The notes under the pieces are model-generated. The model was given only the letters and a program-made list of their open reading frames with translations, was not told where the DNA came from and searched no databases. Below are positions 8,575 through 17,270 of a stretch of 64,000 bases of DNA, one piece after another. The position numbers and the translations under genes were made by a program. Position 1 is the stretch's first letter; each line of letters opens with the position of its first letter. Origin of the DNA: Pseudomonas sp. B28(2017) (GTDB lineage: Bacteria; Pseudomonadota; Gammaproteobacteria; Pseudomonadales; Pseudomonadaceae); NCBI RefSeq assembly GCF_002113025.1, contig NZ_NEJH01000013.1, forward strand, positions 1-64,000, in the 5' to 3' direction.

Positions 8575-9681
8575 TCAGATGCCGCTTTTCACGGTGCTCC
8601 AGACCCGGGTGATGGCCCGCATGTCCTTGGCGTCCTGGGTCTTCTGCGGGAACAAACGCTCGCGGGTCTGCGCATCGGGGTAGATGGCCGGGTTGTTGCG
8701 CACGTCGGCGCTCAACAAAGGCGTCGCCGCGGCGTTACTGTTGGCGTAATTGATGAAATCGCTCACATCCGCCATGACCTGCGGCTGCATCAGGTATTCG
8801 AGAAACCTGTGGGCATTGGCGACATGGGGGGCGTCCGCCGGGATGTACATGTTGTCGAACCAGATCAGCGAGCCTTCCTTGGGGATGAAGTACGCCAGGT
8901 CGATCTTCTTCCTCGCTTCTGCCGCTCGGGCCATGGCCGTGGCGTAATCGCCGGACCAGGTCATGGCCATGCACACGTCGCCGTTGGGCAGGCTGGTCAG
9001 GTAATTGACCGAGTCGAACTTGCGGATGTACGGCCGCACCGACAGCAGCAAATCCTGCGCAGCTTTCAGGTCCTCCGGTGCGGCGCTGCGTGGATCGCGT
9101 CCCAGGTACTTCAAGGCCATGGGGATGACTTCGGTCGGGGCGTCGAGCAGGGTCACGCCGCAATCGGCGAAGCGCGAGACGATTTTCGGATCGAAGATCA
9201 TCGCCAACGAGCCGATCGGCGCGTCCGGCATGCGTTCCTTGATCTTGTCTACGTTGTAGGTGACGCCGTTACTGCCCCAGGTGTAGGGCGCGGAGAACTG
9301 GGTGCCGGGATCGTACCCCTGCAGGTCCTGCAAGACTTTCGGGTCGAGATTGTTCCAGCCCGGCAGCAGCTTTTTATCCAGCGGCTGGAACACCCTGGCC
9401 TTGATCAGCGGTGGTGCGAGGGACGCGTTCAACACGATCAGGTCATAACCGGAGTGGCCGGTGAGCAATTTGGCCTGCACCGTTTCGTAGGCATCGAAGG
9501 TGTCATAAATGACTTTGATGCCAGTGGCCTTTTCGAAGTCGGCCACGGTTTTTTCACCGATGTAATCCGCCCAGTTGTACAACCGCAGCGTATTGCTGTC
9601 GTCCACTTGAGCGGCGTAGGCATTCAATGTCAGCGGTACAACAAACAGACTGGAAATCACCTTAAGCAGCGTCTTGCCCAT
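8575..9681 (-). CDS. Polyamine ABC transporter periplasmic binding protein (PotF/SpuD-like)
   Basis: A 368-residue solute-binding protein of the spermidine/putrescine family. A Sec signal peptide (about residues 1-23, cleaved after NAYA) precedes the mature start with the family motif LRLYNWADYIG. Later family motifs are SAPYTWGSNGVTYNVDK and MTWSGDYATAM. No permease or ATPase genes lie beside it, so it must share a transporter encoded elsewhere or act as a sensor protein. It probably forms one unit with the downstream aminotransferase. Binding of putrescine or spermidine is inferred from the family. Confidence 0.88.
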   Translation of the reverse strand: MGKTLLKVISSLFVVPLTLNAYAAQVDDSNTLRLYNWADYIGEKTVADFEKATGIKVIYDTFDAYETVQAKLLTGHSGYDLIVLNASLAPPLIKARVFQPLDKKLLPGWNNLDPKVLQDLQGYDPGTQFSAPYTWGSNGVTYNVDKIKERMPDAPIGSLAMIFDPKIVSRFADCGVTLLDAPTEVIPMALKYLGRDPRSAAPEDLKAAQDLLLSVRPYIRKFDSVNYLTSLPNGDVCMAMTWSGDYATAMARAAEARKKIDLAYFIPKEGSLIWFDNMYIPADAPHVANAHRFLEYLMQPQVMADVSDFINYANSNAAATPLLSADVRNNPAIYPDAQTRERLFPQKTQDAKDMRAITRVWSTVKSGI

Positions 9682-9898
9682 AGCAAATGCACCTTATAGC
9701 GAGTTCGGCTCTGGATGAGCGGATGCCCTCACTATTGGTGGATTCGCCGGGCGGAACCATACCCCGAATGGGTGTGTGTGTCGTTTTTGGCTCACCGGCA
9801 TGGCAAAAAGCGGCAGCGCAGTTGACCCGTTTTGCCATAGATCCGGGGTTTGTCCGGCGCTTAAAGTGGCGGCCTGAACCGACCCTGCGGAGCCTGCG

Positions 9899-10681
9899 AT
9901 GCCCCACCTGATCAAACACGAGCAACGCGACGGCGTGTTGACGCTGACCATCGACCGCCCGGACAAGCTCAACGCGCTGAATAACGCCATGTACACGCAA
10001 CTGGCCGACCTGTTGCTGGCCGCGGACGAAGACGCGCAGACCGGTGTGATCATCCTCACCGGCGGCCCGGCCTGCTTTACCAGCGGCAACGACCTGGTGG
10101 ATTTCCTCCAGCATCCGCCGACGCATCTGGACGCCCCGGCGTTCCGTCTGATGAAAGTCGTCACGCGCCTGCAAAAGCCGCTGATCGCGGCAGTCTGTGG
10201 GGCCGCCATCGGCATCGGCACCACGTTGCTGTTGCATTGCGATCAGGTGCTGGTTACCCGCAACGCCAGGTTGCGCATGCCGTTCGTCAACATCGGCCTG
10301 TGCCCCGAATTTGGCGCCAGCCTGTTGCTGCCACGCCGGCTCGGCCATGCCCGCGCCGCGAGCCTACTCCTGCTGGGCAACGGTTTTGACGGCAACGAAG
10401 CGGTGGCCTGGGGCCTGGCCAACGAAGCCTTCGATGACGGCGAACAATGCCTGGCGGCGGCCACCACAATCGCCCGGCGCTTTCTGGCCATGCCCCAGCA
10501 AGCCTTGCGCCAATCGCGACAACTGATGAAACAGGCTTCCCTGGCCGAACTGGAAGCCACCCTGCGCGAAGAAAACACACTGTTCATTCAGCGCCTGAAC
10601 ACCGACGAGGCGAAAACCGCCTTGAACGCCCTGCTCAATCGCAGTACAGATAAGAATCCACTGAAAGGAAACCAGCCATGA
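9899..10681 (+). CDS. Enoyl-CoA hydratase/isomerase family protein
   Basis: A 260-residue crotonase-fold protein. The oxyanion-hole segments are CFTSGNDL (about 60-67) and CGAAIGIGTTLLLHCD (about 99-114). A Glu is present in the GLCPEFGAS segment, where hydratases and isomerases place an acid. The start has GGAG about eight bases upstream. Its stop overlaps the thiolase start in an ATGA, so the two are translationally coupled and probably form a beta-oxidation pair. It could serve the lower phenylacetate pathway near by or fatty-acid use; the substrate chain is not evident. Confidence 0.85.
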   Translation: MPHLIKHEQRDGVLTLTIDRPDKLNALNNAMYTQLADLLLAADEDAQTGVIILTGGPACFTSGNDLVDFLQHPPTHLDAPAFRLMKVVTRLQKPLIAAVCGAAIGIGTTLLLHCDQVLVTRNARLRMPFVNIGLCPEFGASLLLPRRLGHARAASLLLLGNGFDGNEAVAWGLANEAFDDGEQCLAAATTIARRFLAMPQQALRQSRQLMKQASLAELEATLREENTLFIQRLNTDEAKTALNALLNRSTDKNPLKGNQP

Positions 10682-11859
10682 ACACTCCGGAAATCTACGT
10701 CGTCAGCGCCGCCCGTACCGCCATCGGTACCTTCGGCGGTTCGCTCAAGGACGTGCCACTGGCCGACCTGGCGACCACGGCCGTGAAAACGGCCCTGCAA
10801 CGGGCCGCCGTCGACCCGGCGCTCGTTGGCCATCTGGTGATGGGCAACGTGATCCCGACCGAAACCCGCGACGCCTACATCTCCCGCGTCGCGGCGATGA
10901 ACGCCGGCATCCCGAAGGAAACCCCGGCCTATAACGTCAACCGCCTGTGCGGTTCGGGCCTGCAAGCCATCATCAACGCTGCGCAGACACTGCTGCTGGG
11001 CGATGCCGACATCGTCGTGGGTGCCGGTGCCGAATCCATGAGCCGCGGTCCATACCTGATGCCTTCGGCCCGTTGGGGTTCGCGCATGGGCAACGCCCAG
11101 GTCATCGACTACATGCTCGGGATCCTGCATGACCCGTTCCATGGCATCCACATGGGCATCACCGCCGAGAACGTCGCTGAGCGCAATGGCATCACCCGCG
11201 AAATGCAGGACGCCCTGGCCCTGGAAGACCAGAAACGCGCCGCCCATGCGATTGCCAACGGCTACTTCAGCGAGCAGATCGCAACCGTGGAAATCCAGGA
11301 TCGCAAGGGCACCAAACTGTTCAGCGTCGACGAGCATCCGCGCGCCACGTCCCTGGAACAGCTGGCGGCAATGAAGCCGGCGTTCAAGAAGGACGGCTCG
11401 GTCACCGCCGGCAACGCCTCGGGCCTGAACGACGGCGCCGCCGCACTGGTCATGGCCACCGGCAACGCGGTTCAGACCAATAACCTGAAACCACTTGCCC
11501 GCCTGGTCAGCTACGCCCACGCCGGCGTCGAACCGGAATTCATGGGCCTGGGCCCGATTCCGGCCACGCGCCTGGCGCTCAAGCGCGCCGGCCTGACCAT
11601 CGCCGACCTGGACGTGATCGAAGCCAACATCGCCTTCGCCGCCCAGGCCTGCGCCGTCAGCCAGGAACTGGACCTCGACCCGGCCAAGGTCAACCCGAAC
11701 GGCTCCGGCATCGCCCTGGGCCACCCGGTGGGCGCAACCGGCGCAATCATCGCCACCAAGGCCATCCACGAACTGCACCGCACTGGCGGTCGTTACGCGC
11801 TGGTGACCATGTGCATCGGTGGTGGCCAGGGGATTGCGGCGATTTTTGAGCGGGTTTGA
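10678..11859 (+). CDS. Acetyl-CoA acyltransferase (thiolase)
   Basis: A 393-residue type II thiolase. The nucleophilic Cys lies in NRLCGSGLQAI (about residue 88), the His in NGSGIALGHPVGATGA and the second Cys in TMCIGGGQG near the end. The enzyme would cleave a 3-oxoacyl-CoA or condense acetyl-CoA. It overlaps the upstream enoyl-CoA hydratase by four bases. Biosynthetic (AtoB/PhaA-like) and degradative (PaaJ/PcaF-like) thiolases cannot be told apart with certainty here; the paired hydratase favours degradation. Confidence 0.92.
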   Translation: MNTPEIYVVSAARTAIGTFGGSLKDVPLADLATTAVKTALQRAAVDPALVGHLVMGNVIPTETRDAYISRVAAMNAGIPKETPAYNVNRLCGSGLQAIINAAQTLLLGDADIVVGAGAESMSRGPYLMPSARWGSRMGNAQVIDYMLGILHDPFHGIHMGITAENVAERNGITREMQDALALEDQKRAAHAIANGYFSEQIATVEIQDRKGTKLFSVDEHPRATSLEQLAAMKPAFKKDGSVTAGNASGLNDGAAALVMATGNAVQTNNLKPLARLVSYAHAGVEPEFMGLGPIPATRLALKRAGLTIADLDVIEANIAFAAQACAVSQELDLDPAKVNPNGSGIALGHPVGATGAIIATKAIHELHRTGGRYALVTMCIGGGQGIAAIFERV

Positions 11860-12195
11860 TAGGGCCTTTCATGGTGCTTTGACCGCGTGCATATCCATTG
11901 CCGAGGTTACGGCGGCTTATGGTTCCGCCCTGACGGCGGGTCACTTTGGAAAAGCCCCAAAGTGACCCGCCGTCAGGGCGAAACCATCAGCAGGCGTTAC
12001 CGCAGAAACGGATATGTACACAACCCAATAAACATCCCACCTCACAACAATCCCCCCACCAGGGCCGCGAACCTGCTTGATGTTTTTTCTCGCCAACTGG
12101 TCGCTTTCCATCAATCCACCCGTCTCTCTGCCCCCTAGATTAGCTCCCAGAACACGCAGCCGTTCCGCGCGGCCAGTCACTGAGGAGATCGCCCC
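11860..12195. other. Intergenic region without a supported gene
   Basis: This stretch of 336 bases between the thiolase and the Rieske oxygenase contains the long perfect hairpin at 11926-11980. Beyond it is AC-rich sequence leading to the oxygenase ribosome site (GAGGAGA at about 12182). I see no convincing small gene. Confidence 0.6.
11926..11980. repeat. 24-bp perfect hairpin downstream of thiolase
   Basis: CGCCCTGACGGCGGGTCACT continuing to 11949 pairs without mismatch with 11957-11980 across a 7-base loop. The sequence differs from the REP family seen elsewhere in the window. No T-tract follows, but such a stem could still end or protect the hydratase/thiolase transcript. It may be one copy of a separate extragenic palindrome family. 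Confidence 0.8.
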
Positions 12196-13365
12196 ATGCA
12201 CAGTTTCCACAACCGCAAACAGCAGAGCCCGATCGACGGCTGGGACCACCAGGACCCGGAAGAAGCCTTCACCCTGCCCTCGCGTTACTTCTATGACGAA
12301 ACCCTGTTCAAGGCCGAGCGCGACAACATTTTCATGCATGCCTGGCACGTGGCCGGACACGTCAGTGAATTTGCCGAACCGGGTCAGTACGTGGTCACGG
12401 ATCTGTTCGACCAGAGCGTGGTGGTGGCAAAAAACCGCCAGGGCCAGATCCATGCTTTCCACAATGTTTGCCAGCATCGCGGCAATCGCTTGCTCGAAGA
12501 ACGGCGCGGCACCACCGGCGGCGTGGTGCGTTGCGCCTATCACTCGTGGTGCTACGAAATGGACGGCAGCCTGCGCAGCGCACCCCGTTGCGAGAAGATG
12601 AAGAACTTCGAATTGCAGCAGTTCAACATCCCGCAGATTCGCACCGAAGAAATGGGCGGCTTCATCTATTTCAATCTCGACCCGACCGCGCCGTCCCTGC
12701 GGGACTTGTTCCCCGGCGCCGACGAGGAAATGCGCCGGGTGTTTCCGGACCTGGCCAACATGCGCCTGATCGAGGAACAGGACGTGATCGTGCCGGCCAA
12801 CTGGAAGGTGATCATGGACAACTCCATCGAGGGTTATCACTTCAAGCTGTCCGGGCCATGCCATATCGACCTGGCGAAATTGATCGACTTCAAGGGCTAT
12901 CAGTTGAGCAAACGCGACAACTGGTGGACCTACATCGCCCCGGCCAACCTGTCGGTAACCGAAGCCTACGGCGTGCCCCTGCGCAAGGACCTGAACCCGG
13001 ACGAATGCTTCTTCAATATCGGCATGTGGCCGAACAACACCTTCTATACCTTTCCGTTCTCAGAGTTCCTGGGCTCGTTCATCATGATCCCGCTGGACGC
13101 CGAACGCTCGCTGCTGCGCTTCGGTTACTACTCCAGCAATGCCGAGACCGCACAGGTCAGTACATCGTGCATGAAGTGGATGAACGAGGACCTGGGGCCG
13201 GAGGACATCGCACTGAACATCTCGGTGCAGAAAGGCCTGCGCTCGCTCGGTTACGACCAGGGGCGCTACATGATCGATGCCCAGCGCAGCAATGAAAGCG
13301 AGCACCTGGTGCATCACTTTCACCGATTGGTGTTTAACGGGATTCATGGTGGTTCCGCGATCTGA
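12196..13365 (+). CDS. Rieske non-heme iron oxygenase, alpha subunit
   Basis: A 389-residue ring-hydroxylating-type oxygenase. The Rieske [2Fe-2S] ligands are Cys92/His94 (CQHRGN) and Cys113/His116 (CAYHSW). The catalytic domain has the mononuclear-iron His215 and His223 in the segment EGYHFKLSGPCHID. GAGGAGATCG precedes the ATG. No small beta subunit or reductase is next door, so it resembles stand-alone alpha oxygenases that act on quaternary amines or aromatic acids. The following genes encode a choline-dehydrogenase-like oxidoreductase and a GATase1/AraC regulator, a pairing that hints at a quaternary-ammonium or similar substrate. The substrate is unknown. Confidence 0.88.
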   Translation: MHSFHNRKQQSPIDGWDHQDPEEAFTLPSRYFYDETLFKAERDNIFMHAWHVAGHVSEFAEPGQYVVTDLFDQSVVVAKNRQGQIHAFHNVCQHRGNRLLEERRGTTGGVVRCAYHSWCYEMDGSLRSAPRCEKMKNFELQQFNIPQIRTEEMGGFIYFNLDPTAPSLRDLFPGADEEMRRVFPDLANMRLIEEQDVIVPANWKVIMDNSIEGYHFKLSGPCHIDLAKLIDFKGYQLSKRDNWWTYIAPANLSVTEAYGVPLRKDLNPDECFFNIGMWPNNTFYTFPFSEFLGSFIMIPLDAERSLLRFGYYSSNAETAQVSTSCMKWMNEDLGPEDIALNISVQKGLRSLGYDQGRYMIDAQRSNESEHLVHHFHRLVFNGIHGGSAI

Positions 13366-13378
13366 ACCACCCCGATCC

Positions 13379-13481
13379 CTGTAGGAGCGAGCTTGCTCGC
13401 GATGGACGTCAACGATGACGCAGGCTGTTTGAATACCTGCGTTGCCTTCACGTTTTTCGCGAGCAAGCTTCGCTCCTGCAG
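13379..13481. repeat. REP pair between Rieske oxygenase and GMC oxidoreductase
   Basis: Facing copies of the TAGGAGCGAGCTTGCTCGCGAT element (read here as its 20-base core AGGAGCGAGCTTGCTCGCGA) lie at 13379-13403 and 13456-13481. The second copy carries an extra T in its stem. It separates two genes that otherwise look like one operon. Confidence 0.8.
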
Positions 13482-13522
13482 GTGAGGTGTTGTGTCCTTT
13501 CATCTATGGAGCACCCCGAACC

Positions 13523-15184
13523 ATGCCCAACCATGCGTTTGATTACCTGATCGTCGGCGCAGGATCAGCCGGCTGCGTGTTGGCCAACCGCTTGGGCGAA
13601 GACCCGGCGGTGCGGATTCTGCTGCTGGAGGCCGGGCCGGCGGACCGGAGCTGGACCATCGACATGCCGTCCGCCGTGGGACTGGTGGTCGGCGGCACGC
13701 GCTACAACTGGAGCTACAGTTCCGAGCCGGAACCCTTTCTGGACGGCCGTCGGATCGGCACGCCGCGAGGCCGCACGTTGGGCGGCTCGTCGTCGATCAA
13801 TGGCATGGTCTACATCCGTGGCCATGCCCGGGACTACGACGGCTGGGCCGAACAAGGCTGCGACGGCTGGGGTTATCAGGATGTACTGCCATATTTCAAA
13901 CGCGCCCAAACCCATGCCGATGGTGCGGACGATTACCGTGGGGCGACGGGTCATCTGCACGTCACTCCCGGCGATACGACGACGCCGTTGTGCGCGGCGT
14001 TTCTGGCGGCCGGCGCGCAGGCCGGATATGGCCTGAGCGACGATTTGAACGGTTATCGCCAGGAAGCCTTCGGCCCGGTGGATCGCACCACCCGCGCCGG
14101 GCGGCGCTGGAGTACCTCCCGCGGTTATCTGCGTGAAGCGCTGGCCCGGGGCAACGTTCAGGTGCGTACTGACGCGCTGGCGCTGCGCATTCTGTTCGAC
14201 GGCAAACGCGCCGCCGGCATTGAGTACGAGCACAACGGCGAGGTCCACCAGGCCTTCGCCCGGCGTGAAGTGTTGCTGAGCGCCGGGGCCATCAACTCAG
14301 CGCAATTACTGCTGCTGTCCGGTATCGGCCCGGCGGCGGAACTGCGGGACCTGGGGATCGAGGTCAGGCACGACCTGCCCGGCGTTGGCCGGCGCCTCAA
14401 CGATCACCCGGACACGGTGGTGCAATACCTGTGCAGGCAGCCCGTGTCGCTTTACCCGTGGACCACCGCGCCGGGCAAATGGTGGATCGGCGCACGCTGG
14501 TTTGCCACCCAAGACGGGCTGGCGGCGAGCAACCATTTCGAGGCCGGGGCGTTCATCCGCTCCCGGGCCGGGGTCGAGTTTCCCGACCTGCAACTGACTT
14601 TCATGCCCCTGGCGGTCAAACCCGGCAGTGTCGACCTGGTGCCAGGCCACGCGTTCCAGATCCACATCGACCTGATGCGCCCCACCAGCCTGGGCAGCGT
14701 CACGCTCAACAGCGCCGACCCCAGGCAGCCGCCGCGCATCCTGTTCAATTACCTGAAAACCGAGCAGGATCGAGCCGACATGCGCGCCGGCGCACGGCTG
14801 GTGCGCGAGATCATCGCGCAACCGGCCATGGCCGCTTATCGTGGTGAAGAGCTGGTGCCTGGCCCGCAAGCGCAAAGTGATGAAGCGCTGGACGCCTGGG
14901 CCAGGCAGGTCACGGAAACCGGCTACCATGCCAGCGGCACTTGCAAGATGGGGCTGGCGGGCGATGCCGAAGCTGTGGTCGATCCGCAACTGCGGGTGCA
15001 TGGCCTCGATGGATTACGGGTAGTGGACGCCTCGATCATGCCGGTGATCGTCAGCGGCAACACCAATGCGCCGACGGTGATGATCGCGGAAAAGGCCAGC
15101 GACCTGATTCGCGGCCTGCCACCTCTGCCGGCCATCGATGCCCCGGTGTGGATTCACCCACAATGGCAAACGCAGCAACGATAG
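13523..15184 (+). CDS. GMC-family FAD oxidoreductase (choline dehydrogenase-like)
   Basis: A 553-residue flavoprotein of the glucose-methanol-choline family. The N-terminal FAD motif is DYLIVGAGSAGCVLANRLG, followed by the GMC signature GRTLGGSSSINGMVYIRGH. The C-terminal active-site region has YHASGTCKMG and VVDASIMPVIVSGNTNAP. The start chosen is ATG 13523 (MPNHAFDYLIVG); an upstream in-frame start at 13442 would translate the REP element. It would oxidise an alcohol to an aldehyde or acid, possibly the product of the neighbouring Rieske oxygenase. Its sequence is BetA-like, but choline itself is not proved. Confidence 0.88.
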   Translation: MPNHAFDYLIVGAGSAGCVLANRLGEDPAVRILLLEAGPADRSWTIDMPSAVGLVVGGTRYNWSYSSEPEPFLDGRRIGTPRGRTLGGSSSINGMVYIRGHARDYDGWAEQGCDGWGYQDVLPYFKRAQTHADGADDYRGATGHLHVTPGDTTTPLCAAFLAAGAQAGYGLSDDLNGYRQEAFGPVDRTTRAGRRWSTSRGYLREALARGNVQVRTDALALRILFDGKRAAGIEYEHNGEVHQAFARREVLLSAGAINSAQLLLLSGIGPAAELRDLGIEVRHDLPGVGRRLNDHPDTVVQYLCRQPVSLYPWTTAPGKWWIGARWFATQDGLAASNHFEAGAFIRSRAGVEFPDLQLTFMPLAVKPGSVDLVPGHAFQIHIDLMRPTSLGSVTLNSADPRQPPRILFNYLKTEQDRADMRAGARLVREIIAQPAMAAYRGEELVPGPQAQSDEALDAWARQVTETGYHASGTCKMGLAGDAEAVVDPQLRVHGLDGLRVVDASIMPVIVSGNTNAPTVMIAEKASDLIRGLPPLPAIDAPVWIHPQWQTQQR

Positions 15185-15193
15185 AGATCACCC

Positions 15194-16258
15194 ATGAGCA
15201 GTCAGTCGTCCAACAGCACCGATGCACCTTTCACCTGGCGGCGCGGCGACGTCGCGCCGTTGCGTGTCGCGGTGCTGTTGTTGCCGTCGTTTTCCAACTT
15301 CGGTCTGGCGGCCGTGCTGGAACCGCTGGCCATCGCCAACTGGCTGACTCAGCGCACTGTGTTCGAGTGGACGCTGCTGTCCATGGACGGTGAACCGGTG
15401 CAAGCCAGCAATGGCTTGACCACGGTCGCCAATGACGGCTTGAAGACCGATCAGGGTTTCGATGTGTGCGTGGTGCTCGCCAGTTTCGATGTGCACAAAC
15501 ACAGCCGCAACCTCGCGCTCAAAAGCTGGTTGCGCAAGCAGGCGTTGTTCGGCGCCGTGCTGATGGGCGTGGAAACCGGTACCGAACTGCTCGCCGCCGC
15601 CGGCGTGCTCGACGGTTACGAAGCCGCCGTGCACTGGGACAACCTGCAGGGTTTTCAGGAAAGTTATCCACGGGTCCACGCCAGGCCGCAGCTCTATACC
15701 CTGGAACGCCAGCGCATGACCTGCGCCGGCGCCACCACGACCCTGGACATGCTGCTGGGCTGGATCGGCCAGAGCCTGGACAGCGAATTGGCCCGGGAAA
15801 TCGGCATGCACCTGTTGATGGGCCAAGTGCGCGCACCGGCCGACAATCAACTGGAAGGCGGCCTGACCAACACCGGGCTGTACGGCAACAAGATCCGCCG
15901 TGCCATCGGCTTGATGGAGCAAGCCCTGGAAGAACCGCTGGATTGCGAAGCGATTGCCGCTCAGGTCGGCCTTTCACGGCGGCAACTGGAGCGGCAATTC
16001 AAGCATCAGACCGGCCTGTCGCCACTCAAGTACTACATCACCCTGCGCCTGGCCAAGGCCCACAGTCTGCTGCAACAGACGCGCCTGAGCGTTGCCCAGG
16101 TGGCAGCCTGCTCGGGCTTCGGTTCGCTGGAGCACTTTTCCCGTACCTATCGCGCCCGCTTCGGCTGTCCGCCCAGCGAAGACCGCAGCCAGGTGTGGAC
16201 CGCCCCGGTGATGCGCCAGCCGCTGCGCAAGGAGCATCGGCCGGTCGAGGCGGACTGA
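15194..16258 (+). CDS. GATase1-like/AraC-family transcriptional regulator
   Basis: A 354-residue regulator with an N-terminal DJ-1/PfpI-like glutamine-amidotransferase fold (about 20-210) and a C-terminal AraC helix-turn-helix (about 240-335, with LSRRQLERQFKHQTG and CSGFGSLEHFSRTYRARFG). This architecture is shared by GbdR, CdhR and SouR, which sense glycine betaine, carnitine or sarcosine in Pseudomonas. It starts nine bases after the GMC oxidoreductase stop, so it is probably co-transcribed. It likely activates the Rieske/GMC genes in response to the pathway substrate; the ligand is inferred only by family. Confidence 0.88.
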   Translation: MSSQSSNSTDAPFTWRRGDVAPLRVAVLLLPSFSNFGLAAVLEPLAIANWLTQRTVFEWTLLSMDGEPVQASNGLTTVANDGLKTDQGFDVCVVLASFDVHKHSRNLALKSWLRKQALFGAVLMGVETGTELLAAAGVLDGYEAAVHWDNLQGFQESYPRVHARPQLYTLERQRMTCAGATTTLDMLLGWIGQSLDSELAREIGMHLLMGQVRAPADNQLEGGLTNTGLYGNKIRRAIGLMEQALEEPLDCEAIAAQVGLSRRQLERQFKHQTGLSPLKYYITLRLAKAHSLLQQTRLSVAQVAACSGFGSLEHFSRTYRARFGCPPSEDRSQVWTAPVMRQPLRKEHRPVEAD

Positions 16259-16259
16259 C

Positions 16260-16988
16260 TCACAGGCGATAAGCCGGTTCTTCTTCGTCGAGAATCCCCA
16301 TCAGCGCATTGAAATGCTTGTCGGCAAAGTCCGGATAGTCGAGCCATTGCCGACGGGTCTTGCACGCGATTTCATCACTGGCGATGCGCAGCTCGCGGCC
16401 GGTGGAAAGTGCAGTGATGTAGGTCTCGCAGGCGCGTTCGAAGTAGTACAGATCATCGAACGCCTGGGCGATGCTCGGTGCCGCCACCAGCAGGCCGTGA
16501 TTGCCCATCAGCAGAATCGGCTTATCCCCCAGCAGGTGGCTGACGCGCTCCGCCTCTTCTCCCAGGCCCATGCCGTCGAAGCCTTCGTCGATCGCCACAC
16601 GCTCGAAAAAACGCATGCAGTTCTGCTCGATCGGCGGCAAGCGCGAATCCGCCAGACAGGCCAGGGCCGTCGCGTATTTCGAGTGGGTATGGAGGATGCA
16701 GCGGGCGTGGGGCTGATTGCGGTGCAAGGCACTGTGCAAGGCCCATGCGGTGATGTCCGGTGCGTCCGGGCGATCGAGGCTGGCGGGCTCATCGGCGTTG
16801 ACCAGCAGCAAGTCGCTGGCCTTGATCCGCGAGAAGTGCTTGCCGTAAGGGTTGATCAGGAACTCCCGGCCGTCCCCCGACACCGCGACGCTGAAGTGAT
16901 TGGCGATGGACTCGTGCAGGTTCAGCCGCGCCGCCCAGCGGAACGCACAGGCCAGGCGGATACGCAGTTGCTCGACAGGTTGATTCAT
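16260..16988 (-). CDS. Class II aldolase/adducin family protein
   Basis: A 242-residue protein of the fuculose-aldolase family. The metal-binding His residues appear in HTHSKYATA and in GNHGLLV, and an ASL segment follows the N-terminal NPYGKHFS motif. Members cleave or decarboxylate small hydroxylated acids in the cytoplasm. The ATG at 16988 follows a GGGGGAG ribosome site; the upstream extension to 17207 would cover a REP fragment and is rejected. It is convergent with the AraC-type regulator, ending two bases from it, and may belong to the same catabolic module. Confidence 0.85.
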   Translation of the reverse strand: MNQPVEQLRIRLACAFRWAARLNLHESIANHFSVAVSGDGREFLINPYGKHFSRIKASDLLLVNADEPASLDRPDAPDITAWALHSALHRNQPHARCILHTHSKYATALACLADSRLPPIEQNCMRFFERVAIDEGFDGMGLGEEAERVSHLLGDKPILLMGNHGLLVAAPSIAQAFDDLYYFERACETYITALSTGRELRIASDEIACKTRRQWLDYPDFADKHFNALMGILDEEEPAYRL

Positions 16989-17103
16989 CCCGTGCTCCCC
17001 CGGATGTTGATCGGTTGCTGGCAGTGTAGAGCGACGCCTTGCGCGCACTTGACGGGAAACGGCATGGATTGCCGCTATCGGCCAGCTCGTCAGGAATCCC
17101 TTG

Positions 17104-17129
17104 TGTGAGCAGGCCTGCTCGCTCCCACA
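17104..17129. repeat. Single, partly degenerate REP element
   Basis: TGTGAGCAGGCCTGCTCGCT with CCCACA contains the perfect palindrome GAGCAGGCCTGCTC (17107-17120). It lies between the divergent aldolase and efflux genes and has no inverted partner near by. Confidence 0.65.
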
Positions 17130-17270
17130 AGGCTTCTCCAGCGCACACAGAAACTCATCTTCTCGGAACAAACCAGCTGACGACCGGCAGCAAAAACCAT
17201 TTGCCACAAAATATTATATACGTCATATTACAGCCATCATAAATGACCTCGCTTCAACAGGTAATCCTCC

